Part shown: piece after piece, positions 23,266 to 33,900 of the stretch
Layout of the letters: the number at the start of each line of letters is the position of its first letter
Numbering within the stretch: position 1 is the first letter of the stretch
Source: Pirellulales bacterium
GTDB lineage: Bacteria; Planctomycetota; Planctomycetia; Pirellulales; Thermoguttaceae
Reading direction: 5' to 3'
DNA length: 46,466 bases
Assembly: GCA_016931995.1 (NCBI GenBank)
Contig: JAFGDS010000035.1
Span: forward strand, 1-46,466
The notes under the pieces: generated by a model
Told to the model about the DNA's origin: nothing
What the model saw: the letters and a program-made list of their open reading frames with translations, nothing else
Databases searched by the model: none
Program-made: the position numbers and the translations under genes

Positions 23266-24939
23266 ATGGCGGACTCGCGCGGTGGCGTCCGTGGGGCGTT
23301 GGCGCTGGCTCTGTGCGGCACGGCTCTTGCCGCGTGCGGCCCGGCGGGCACGTTGATGTGGAACTTCGACCAGGGAGACCTTTCCCTCACGGCCGCGCAC
23401 GACGCCTCGGCGACGATGACGTTCTTTGAGTTCGAAGCCGACGACGACACATTCGGAGTGACGGGCGTCTCGGACATTCCGCCGAACATGGCCGACGGCC
23501 AGGCTCACTACCTTTATCACGGCCCGCTTCCGAACCACGGCCACGGCGGATTCCAAATCGACCACGCCGGCCTGGCGCCGACGCCAGGCCAGGAGGGGAT
23601 CACAAGCTGGACCATGGTCTTCGACGTCTTCGTGCCCGAGCCGCCCGAAGGCGAAGAGAACAAGGCATGGAACGGCATGTTCAATTCCTCTCCCACGCAC
23701 GCCAACGCCGCGGAGTGGTATTTGCGGCCCGGCGGAGCGCTGGGCTCCAGCGCGCTGTACGTGACCCCGCTGGGCACGGTGTCGTCCGGCGCGTGGCATC
23801 GCATCGGCCTGGTTTACGACGGCCTGCGGAGCAAGGTCGAGTATTGGGTCGATGGCCAAGAGGTGTTCGACGGCCCGATCGTCGCCGATCCGGCATACGC
23901 ACTGTTGCCATCGAGTCACGCGGGGGCGGATCTCGTGCTGCAGGGCGATCACGCCAACAATTCGCCGCCGAAGAACTACACGAGCGACCTGTACCTGGCG
24001 AGCTTTGCCATGGCGGATTTCGCCTGCGCGGACTACCAGATGAAGATGTTGGGCGGCGCCAAGGCGGCGGGCATTTTCCTGCCGACCAGCCCGCTGGAAT
24101 TGGGCACGGAATCGTTCGCCCTGGGACCCGACGAGCTGGACCTGGACGGTCCGATGGCCTACGCGGTCAACGTGGGCGGAGACCGCGACGTGATGCTCGG
24201 CGGCGTCACGTTTCGGGCGGAACAGTCGGGCGTGGCCGGCTTCACGAGCACGATGCAGTGGGCTCCGCCCGCCGATGGCGACTGGTTCGCGGGGTTCGCG
24301 CCGGGGCCGGGCGTCGATGAGTTGGTGGACCTGCTTTCGTCCTCCGCGTGGCGCGACGTCGAGACCAACCCGCCGGCCGAGGCCACGATCACGCTGGACG
24401 TCGCGCCCGGGGTGGACTACAAGTTGCAGCTTCTCTTTTGGGCGCCCAACGGGGTCAGGTCGTTCGACGTGTACGTGGACGACGTCGAGGTGCTCGACGA
24501 ATTCCGTCTGGCCGGCGGCGCCGGCGCGGCGCGCCTGTTCACGTATCTGATCACCGCCGAGAGCGACTCGTTGGAGATCCGGTTTGAAGCGGGCACCGAT
24601 CCCTCGGCGACGAGCTACAATCCCGTGCTCAACGCCCTTTCGCTAGAGGTCGTCGAGGCGCTGCCCGACGCGCCGCCCGGCGACGCCAACCGCGACGGCC
24701 GCGTGGACGCGGCGGACGCGCGGATCCTGGCCGCCCATTGGCTCCAGCCGACCGGCGCCGGCTGGTCCGACGCCGACTTCAACGCCGACGGCCTTGTGGA
24801 CGATTTGGACCTGGCCATCCTCTCGGCGAACTGGTCGGCGGTCCCGGCCGGCGCCGTGCCCGAGCCAAGCAGCGGGGCCCTCCTGCTTGCGGCCCTCGCG
24901 ATGGTCTCTCTGCGTCGTCGGCGAAGGACGTCCCGCTGA
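23266..24939 (+). CDS. LamG-like/dockerin PEP-CTERM protein with a lipobox
   Basis: A 557-residue protein. ATG 23266 is preceded by GGGAGG (23252-23257) and opens the export signal; the longer upstream frame runs through the repeat region and is rejected. The signal ends in LAAC (21-24), a good lipobox. Residues about 30-260 look like a concanavalin/LamG fold (WTMVFDVFVPEPP, WHRIGLVYDGLRSKVEYWVDGQEV). A second beta-rich domain at about 280-460 (YKLQLLFWAPNGVRSFDVYVDD, LEIRFEAGTDPS) resembles malectin/CBM-like sandwiches. A dockerin module follows (about 471-525; GDANRDGRVDAADARILAAHW, DFNADGLVDDLDLAILSANW), then VPEPS, a hydrophobic helix and RRRRR. It ends 38 bp from the convergent stop of the 3928-aa giant. 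A surface carbohydrate-binding role is inferred. The combination of lipobox and PEP-CTERM is odd: one of the two may not be used. Confidence 0.86.
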   Translation: MADSRGGVRGALALALCGTALAACGPAGTLMWNFDQGDLSLTAAHDASATMTFFEFEADDDTFGVTGVSDIPPNMADGQAHYLYHGPLPNHGHGGFQIDHAGLAPTPGQEGITSWTMVFDVFVPEPPEGEENKAWNGMFNSSPTHANAAEWYLRPGGALGSSALYVTPLGTVSSGAWHRIGLVYDGLRSKVEYWVDGQEVFDGPIVADPAYALLPSSHAGADLVLQGDHANNSPPKNYTSDLYLASFAMADFACADYQMKMLGGAKAAGIFLPTSPLELGTESFALGPDELDLDGPMAYAVNVGGDRDVMLGGVTFRAEQSGVAGFTSTMQWAPPADGDWFAGFAPGPGVDELVDLLSSSAWRDVETNPPAEATITLDVAPGVDYKLQLLFWAPNGVRSFDVYVDDVEVLDEFRLAGGAGAARLFTYLITAESDSLEIRFEAGTDPSATSYNPVLNALSLEVVEALPDAPPGDANRDGRVDAADARILAAHWLQPTGAGWSDADFNADGLVDDLDLAILSANWSAVPAGAVPEPSSGALLLAALAMVSLRRRRRTSR

Positions 24940-24977
24940 ACGAGGCGCTGCCGGCGCTCCGGCGCTGCCGACAGGCT

Positions 24978-27900
24978 TCACCAAGGCAGAACGACGGTAA
25001 TCGGCTCCGGGCCGATCCGCTTCGACTTCGCCCGCGTCGACCGGCGCGAGGCCATTGCCCAGGCGAAGTTGTCGTCGAGCGAGGGGCGGTAGTCCTCCGT
25101 CTCGGCCAGCGCCCGATCGTGCAATTGGAGCCGCAACGGCTTGCGCGTCGTAGCGGCGGGCGCCGGCGCGACGGCATGCGAGGACGCATTGGCCTCGGGC
25201 ACGGTCCCGCTTGTCTCGCTAGCGAGAAGGGGACTATTCCAGTCAAAGCCGCCAGTCAGTAACCGACCGTCTCCCACGATGCCAGTGGCGGACGCGTCGA
25301 TCCGCGCGGGCGCGAGCCGCCGCGGCGCGACGGGCGCGGCGGCCAACCGCCGCGGGCCGATGAACCGCATATCGGCCACCGGCGCCGGCTCGCCCGTGGG
25401 CTCGAGGGCTTGACCATCGTCCGCCGTCCAGTTCGCCGCCAGGATCGCCAGGTCCAGATCGTCCACCCGGCCGTCGCCGTTGAAATCGCCTTCCGTCCAG
25501 CTCACGCCGCCCTGCGTCAGCCAATGCGCGGCCAGGATCGCCGCGTCCTCCCGGCCGACGGCGCCGTCCCCGTCCGCGTCGCCGGGTCGGCGGGCGCCAA
25601 CTTCGAGCAGATAGATGCCCTCGCTATCATCAACCAGCCGGACGGTATACTCCCCACTCTGCGCGACCCGGTAGAGCAGTTGCGCCGTCTCGCCCTCCGC
25701 GCTGGCCACGAGCTCGCCGGCCGCGTTGTAGAGTTCCACCTGCCCCTGCCACACCGGCGTGGCCACCGGCCCGAGCTCCGGCGCGGACACCCGGACGTCG
25801 ATCACGCTGCCCGCGGCAAGGGTGAGGCGGTAGGCGTCGACCGACGAACCGAGTTCGACTGCCAGCGCGGAGCCCGAATTGGAGCCTTTGTCGTCGTCAC
25901 CATACGCTCCGATGAGAACGACCTGACCGCTGACCGCAACGCTCGCGCCGAAGAAGTCGGAGGCGGCTTCGTCGGGCCCCGTGAGTTTCCGCAGGAGCGT
26001 CCATTCGGCGCCGTCGTATTGGAACGCGTGGGCGGAGCCGGAATCCGCGCCGGCGCCGTCGTCGCCGTACGCCCCGACGACGATCGTCGCGCCGTTCACC
26101 GCGACGCTCGCGCCAAAGTAGTCGTTGGCGGCGCCGTCGGCCGCAACGAGCTTCTGCTGCGCGGCCCACTGGGCTCCGTTGAAGCGGTACACGTAGGCCG
26201 AACCAGAATCGCTTCCATTGTCGTCGTCCTGATAGGCCCCGACGACGATCGTCGCGCCGTCGACGGCGACGCTCGCGCCGAAGTAGTCATCGGCGGCACC
26301 GTCGGCCGCCACGAGCTTCTGCTGTTGGAGCCACTGTGTGCCGTCGTGTTGGAAGACGTAAACCGCACCAGCGTAACCACCCGCGTCGCCATCCTGACGC
26401 GCACCGACGACGATCGTCGCGCCGTCGATCGCCACGCTGCAACCGAAGTCGTCATAACGTCCTGTCACGATGAGCTTCTGCCATTGGACCCACTGGACGC
26501 CGTCGAAATGAAAGACGTAGGCCGATCCGTTGGTGTTGTCATCCCCGTAGGCCCCAACCACCGCCCAATCACCATCGACGTCTACACTGTAGCCGAAGAA
26601 GTCGTTGGCCGCGCCGTCGCTGGCGGTGAGCTTCTGTTGTTGCACCCACCGGCCGCCGGCAAATCGAAACACGTAAGCAGAGCCCGAATCAGAGCCTTTG
26701 TCGTTGTCGCAATACGCGCCAACGAGAATAGTTGACCCGTCCGTCGCCACACTATGGCCGAATCTGTCGCGTTCACCGCGGTCGGATGCCACGAGTTTCT
26801 GTTCCGCACTTTGCGCGGCACCGTCGAAGCGGAACACGTAGACGGAGCCGTAAAGGTGTCGGATCACACCGACTTGCTCGCACTCCCATTCGGCGCCGGT
26901 CACGAACCAGTTCCCGTCGATGGCGACGCTGCAGCCGAGACAGTCGTCATGAGCTCCGTCACCGGCCAGGAGCGTCTGGGACGACGCCCCGGATTGGCCC
27001 AGGGTGGCTGTGCCCAAGGAAATCCGTTGCGCGGGTCCAAGCGGCGGGTTGTTCGGCTCTAGGTCGAACGTGCCGTCGCGAAGGGCCACGAGGTTGTACT
27101 CGCCAACCGCCGTCACGCGGAGATAGTAAACGTCGGCAACCCCGTTGGTTGTGGCGTCAACGTATTGGTCGATTGCCCGATCGACGTTGGTGGACGCCGC
27201 GCCGGTGGCCAGGAGCGTGCCCAGGGCGTCGTACAGATCAAGCGTCGCCGTGCCCGATCCGTCCGCCGCGTCCAGAACCGCGCTGAACCGCTGGCCGTCG
27301 GCCAGCGTGAGGCAATACCAATCGGCGGTGTCCGCGACGTCGGTCATTTGACCCAACACGGCCCCCCGCTGGTTCCCGCCGGTCCCCAGGGCCACGAAGC
27401 TCTCCGAAATGTCCTCGGCGGTGGCCAGCGTGTTGTTGCTCGTGCCCGTGGGCGGCTCGGCCTCGATCGACGCGCCCAGCACGCACTCGACGGTGTAGTC
27501 GCCCGTCGAGCCCTCGCGACCCGTGACGGCCAGGACGAACTGGCCGCCGTCGGGAATGGCGACGTTGCGCACCGTCGCCGCGCCACCGGCGGTCGTCGCC
27601 TCGACGATGGCGAGCACCGTGCCGTCCAGGCGGCGCAGCGTCAGGATGGGAATGAGAGTCGCGTCGCCGGTGACGGTCACGCTCACCTTCTGCCCGGCGG
27701 GCAAGTCCAGCCTCCATGCGTCGATCTCCGAGAGCCACCGGATGTTGCCCGTCGCTTGCGACCGGGCACCCAAGCCCGCCAGCGGCGCAACAGCCGTCCA
27801 CGGCTGCGTCCAGGCATGCGGCTCGGCGTCGTCGCGGGAGAAATGCACGACGAAATCCCCGCCGGGCGCCCCATCGCCCGAGGGCACGGTGGTCGTGGCA

Positions 27901-30900
27901 TGCGGCTCGCCGTCCAGGTCGTTGCCCAGCATGTCCTCGAAACGGCCGTTCCCGCTCGTCAACCGCAACGTGTACTCGTCTTCCGGCAGGTCGGTGAAGC
28001 CGAGCGTCAACGTGTACGTGGCCGGATCGTAGCTGAATTGGCTGGGCGCGCGGCTGCCCGTCACGGCGCCGACGAGCGACACGTCCGATGCGCCCAACCC
28101 GGCGGTCTTGAGCGGCTCATCGAATCGAACCGTCCACGTGAGTGTCGGATCGAAGAGCGTCGCGCCCTCGAGGAGTGACGAGGCCACGACCCGCGGGCCG
28201 GTCGCGTCGATCGAGAACTGCAGGGTGAACGGCTCAACGGGCGCGCCTTGGAGATCGCCAAACGCCCCGGCGGCCACCGCGACCGCGTGCGGGCCGTCGG
28301 ACAGCGGGGGCAGGGTGAAGACGACCGTCCGCCCGTCCGCGACCGTTACGGCCACCGCGGGCAGGCCGTCCACGGTCAGGTCCGACGCGTCGAGCGTGTC
28401 GACCCGCACGCCATCGTCGAGCGTCAGCGCGATCTGGCCGGGATCGGCGGTGAGCCACGCCCCGTCGGCGATGCTCGCCTGGGCGACGTGGAAGGCCGGC
28501 GCGGCGCCGGTCGCGCCCTGGACGGCCAGGACGTAGGCCGCGGCGTCGTCCATCGCCGCGCCGGCCCAGAACGTGACGCGGTACGTGCCCGCGAGCGCGG
28601 CCACGTGCGATAGCGCGGGCGCTTCGCCCGTCGCCCGGGCGACGATGACGCCGGTCGGATCGACGAGCGTTAGGTATCCCTCGCCGGCCGCGCCCGGCTC
28701 GACCACCGGCAGCAACCCGGCGGTGACCTCGATCGCGTCGCCCTCGTTGGCCGCCAGCGCGTAGGTGTCGCTGGGAAGGGTGTAGGCGCGCACTCCGTCG
28801 TAATTGAGCGAGCTAACGAGAATCGCGTTGCCGCTGACGGCGGTGCTCCAACCGAATAACGTATTGGTTGGAGGGGAGGAGGGACCGGCAAGGATCTGAT
28901 CCTCGCTCCATTCGCCGGTGCTTCGACGGAGAAGATAGGCGGCGCTTTCTCCAAACGTGCTTGAATTGGGCGCTCCGACGACCACCCAGGGTCCCTCGAC
29001 GGCGACGCTGTAGCCAAAGCGATCGTTCGAGACGCCATCCGACGCGGTGAGTTTTTGCGTTTGCGTCCAGTCACCGTCGTCTAGTCCGAAGACATAGGCC
29101 GCGCCTTGGGTGCGATCCAGGCACGCCCCGACCACGATGGTTGTTTCGTCGATTGCCACGCTATAGCCGAAGTATCCAGCCGTCATTCCGTCGGCCGCGG
29201 TGAGTTTCTGGTGCTCGATCCACTGCGTGCCGTCGAATGCGTACACGTAGGCGGAGCCGGAGTTCCCGCCCTTGTCGTCGTCGTAGTAGGCCCCGACAAC
29301 GATCGTATCGCCATCGAGCGCGACGCTCGCGCCGAAGTAGTCGATGCTGGCCCCATCGGATGGGACGAGCTCCTGCCGCTGGACCCATTCGGTACCGTCG
29401 TGTTGGAATACGTAGGCGGAGCCAGATTGGACGCTGTCGTGGTTCATGTAGGCGCCCGCCACGATCGTGTCGCCGTCGATCGCCACGTCGTAGCCGAATG
29501 CATCGCCGGCGGTCGCGTCGGCGGCCGTGAGTTTCTGCTGTTGGACCCATTCGGCGCCGTTGAAACCAAAGACGTAGGCCGAGCCCGACGAGGTGCCGGC
29601 GTCGTGATCCCGGTAGGCCCCGACGACAATCGTCGTCCCCTGGATGGCAACGCTGTAGCCGAAGTAGTCACTGGCCTCGCCATCGGCGGCGAAGATCCGC
29701 TGTCGTTCGACCCACGCTGCGCCGTCGTACTGGAAGACGAAGGCCGCGCCGGAGTTGGCCACGGCGCCAGTGGCGTAGTACGCCCCCACGACGGCCCAGT
29801 TGCCGGAAACCGCCACGTCCTGGCCAAAACCGCTCGCGCCGCTGCCGGTGGGGATGAGACGCTGCGACGCCAGCGCCTCGGGCGTTCGGTAGAGCGAGCC
29901 GAGGACGATGCCGCTGGGGCCGAGGTCCTGTGGCGTCGGGCTGCCCGACGCCGGGGGAAGCTCGAACGCAGTCCCGCGGGCGACGACCAACTGGTACCCG
30001 GCCGACTGCCCGGCGACGCGGACGTAGTACGTGTCGCTTGTCCCATCCGTCGAGAGATCGACGAAGTCCTGGATCGCCGCGACGGCCTCGCCGCCCGTGC
30101 CCCGGGGCTCGCCGACGGCCACGAGGACGCCGGCCTCGTCGTACAACTCAAGCGAAGCGCTGCCGGTGGTGAGCGTGGCCAGGGCGAGCGTGGCCGACTG
30201 CCCATCGGCCAGCGTGAACCGATACCAATCCTCGCCCGGCGCGTCGGCCGGCAGGTTGCCCACAACCGCCCCCCGCTGGGCCCCGCCCGCGCCCAAGTCG
30301 AGGAAGCTGCCCGAGAGGTCCTCGGCCCCGGCCGGCGTGTCGTTCGTGGTGGCGGCAAGTCCTTCCTCTTCAATCGTCCCGTTGGCGAGCAAGCGAATGG
30401 AATACGCGCCGGCCGTGTCGTCCAGGCCGGTGGCCCAGAGCGTGTACGTGCCGGGCTCGGGGATCGCGAGGTTCTGCAAGACGGCCTTCTGGCCCGGCGC
30501 GGCGGCTTCGAGCGTGGCGAGCGTCGTCCCGTCGGGCCGTTTCACCACAAGCTGCGGCGCGAGCGTCTCCGCCGGTTCCATGGCCACGGCCAACCACGCC
30601 GGACCGTCCAGCTCGATGGCCCAAACGTCCGTCTCGCCCGGCCATTTGACCGTCTCCGAAACCTGGGTGCCCAAGACCATCGAGCCGTGAGGGGCCAGGG
30701 GTTGCCAGGGTTGCGACCACGGCTCGACGTCGAGGTGGTCCCACGTGTGGTGTTGCACGACGAAATCGCCGCCGGGCTGACCATCGCCCGAGGGCACGGT
30801 CGTCGCGGGGTCCGTCTCGCCGTCCAGATCGTGGCCGGCCAGGTCCTCGAAGCGACCGTCGCCGCTGGCCAGGCGCAGCGTGTACAGGTCTTCGGGCAAG

Positions 30901-33900
30901 CCCGTATAGCGCAGCGTCAGCGTGGACGTTTCGGCATCGTACGCGAACTCGCTGGGCGTGCGATCGCCCGTCACGAGCCCGGTGAGCGTCACGTCGGATG
31001 CGTCAAGGCCCGCGGCCGCCAGGGGTTCGTCGAACTGGATCGTGTACACGAACGTGGAATCGGTCGGCGTCTCTTCCTCGGCAAGCGACAACGCCGCTAC
31101 CCGCGGCCCGGTGGTATCGAGGACGAACGGCAACGAAAACGACTCGACCGCCGTGCCCTGCAGGTCGCAAAACGCCCCGTCGGCGACGGCGATCGTGTGC
31201 GGCCCGTCGGCCAGCGGGGGCAGGGTGAAAACAAGGGTACGCAGGTCGACCGCCGTCACAGCTACCACGGGCACGCCATCCACGGTGAGATCCGACGCAT
31301 CGAACGTGCCGAGTCGGACCACGTCATTGAGCGTCACCGTAAATTGGCTGGGCGCCGTTGGCAGAAGGGCCCCGTCGGCGATGTCGGTTTCCGAGACAGC
31401 AAAGGCCGCCGTGCCGGTTGCGCCGACCGCCCGCAAGAGATAAGGCCGGTCCCTGCCGGCCCAGGTTGTGGCATGCACGCGGATCTGGTACGCGCCGGAG
31501 GCCAGGACGTTGTACTGGAGGCTCGGCTCCGCGCCGGTTGCCTCGGCCACGACCTCGCCGGCCGCGTCCACGAGTTGGAGCAAGTAGGGGACGGGCTCAA
31601 CGGGCGCATTCCAGACGTGTGCCCGTGAGCTGAGTGAGATATCAAGTATGTCTCCCTCGATGCCCTCCACGTCATAGACGTCGATCGGCGCCGAATTGAT
31701 GCAAGCCCTCCCGCCACCCGAGGTCCCTGCTGCCCCAACGAGGATCTCGTGGCCATCGATTGCGACCGCGTCGCCAAAGTGATCTCCGGCGATGGACGAT
31801 CCAAGCAGTTTCCTTGCATAGCGCCATTCGGCCCCGTCGGACTTGAAGACGTAGGCAGAGCCAGAACTGCTGGCTCTGTCATCATCTCCGTTGGCCCCGA
31901 CGACGATGGTGACGCCGCTAATCGCCACACTGTAGCCGAAGGAGTCATATTTCGCGCCATCCTGGGCAACGAGCTTCTGTTGTTGGACCCATTGGGCGCC
32001 GCCGTACTCGTAAACATAGGCAGAGCCGGAACCCTCGCCTTTTTCGTCATCATTATAGGCCCCGACCACGACCGTCGTGCCGTCAATCGCAACACAATAT
32101 CCGTACAAGTCTCCGCCGGCGCCGTCCTCGGCCACGAGCTTCTGTTGCTGGACCCATTGGGCGCCGTTGTGCTGGAAGACATACGCTGATCCGGAGTTCG
32201 GGCCCTTGTCGTCGTCATGGTAGCTGCCGACGATGATCGTGGCGCCATCGACCGCGACGCTGTAGCCGAAGTAGTCGCTAGAATTCCCGTCCGCGGCGAC
32301 GAGCTTCTGCTGTTGGACCCACTGAGCGCCGTCGTATTGGAAGACGTAGGCCGATCCGGACTCGTAGCCCTTGTCGTCATCATGAGCACTGCCAATGACG
32401 ATCGTTGTACCGTCAATCGCAACATTGACGCCGAAATAGTCGTCGGCATCGCCATCCTCGGCGACAAGCTTCTGCTGTTGAACCCATTGGGCGCCATTGA
32501 ATTGAAAGACGTAGGCCGAACCCGATTCATTTCCCTTGTCGTCATCCAGGTGGCTGCCGACAACGATCGTCGCGCCGTCGATCGCGACGCTGAAACCGAA
32601 ATAATCAAACGAATGCCTGTCCGCCGCGACGAGCTTTTGCTGTTCGACCCACTGACCGCCGTCGAAATGAAAAACGTAGACGGATCCGGACATCTCCGCG
32701 ACGACTCCTGGAGCGTCCGGCCTTGGGGTATCGTCCAGGTACGCCCCGGCCACTGCCCAGTCGCCGTCTATCGCCACACTTATGCCGAACCTGTCGCCGT
32801 TCTCTCTGTCTGAGGCCGAGAGCGTTTTCTCAAGGAGCCCCGCGACCCAATCCTCTCCAGCCTGACTTCCCAGAACCACGTTGGACGGATCAAGCGGCTG
32901 CGGCGCGGTTGTGGCCTGCTGGCAAACAAGACCCAACGTCGCGTCCCGCGTCACCACCAGATGGTAATCCCCCGACTGCCCGACGAGGCGAACGAAGTAG
33001 TCGTCGGGCAGGCCGTCGGCGGTCAAATCGACGAAATCCCGGATTGCCTGCTGGGTCGGGTCGCGCGTCTCGGCCAAGGTCAAAAGAGTGCCGTTGGCGT
33101 CGTGGAGTTCCATCGCCGCGTTGCCCGCCGCAAGGCTCCCCAGCACGATCGTGGCCGATTGGCCGTCGGCCAGCGCGAAGCGGTACCAATCCTCGCCGGG
33201 CGCGTCGGCCGGCAGCCCGCCGAGCACGCTGCCGCGGGCGGCCGTGCCGACGCCGAGGTCGACGAAGCTGCCGGAAATGTCCTGGGCGTCAACGAGCGTA
33301 TCGTTGCCCGATCCGCCGAAACGCTCTTCCTCCAGGGCCGTCCGGGCGAACATCCGCACCGTGTACGCCCCCACGGTCCCGTCCAGGCCAATCACCTCGA
33401 GCGTGCAACCGCCGGGCTCGGCGACCGCCACGTTTATGAACATCACCGGCTGGCCGGGGACCGCGCCTTGGACCGTCGCCAGGACCGCGCCACCGGAGTC
33501 TCGGAGAGTCACCTCGGGCCGGAGCGATTCGGACGGTTCGACAAAGACGCTCAGGCAGGTAATGCCCTCCCGATCGATCGACCAGGCGTCGATTTCGCCC
33601 GCCCAGCGGACCAACGCGGCAGTCTCCGACTGGTAGGCCATGGCCGCGACGGGCAAGATCTCGACCCAGGGTTCGGACCACGGATGAGCCTCCGCGTCGT
33701 CCCGTTGGAAATGCAAGAGAAAATCGCCACCGGCGAGCCCATCACCCGAGGGAACCGTGGTGGAGGGGTTTGTCTCGCCGTCCAGGTCGTGACCCACAAG
33801 GTCCTCGAAGCGACCGTCGCCACTGAGCAGTTCGAGCACGTATTGATCTTCGGCCAATCCATTGAAACGCAATGTGAGCGTGAATGTCTCGGGATCGTAA

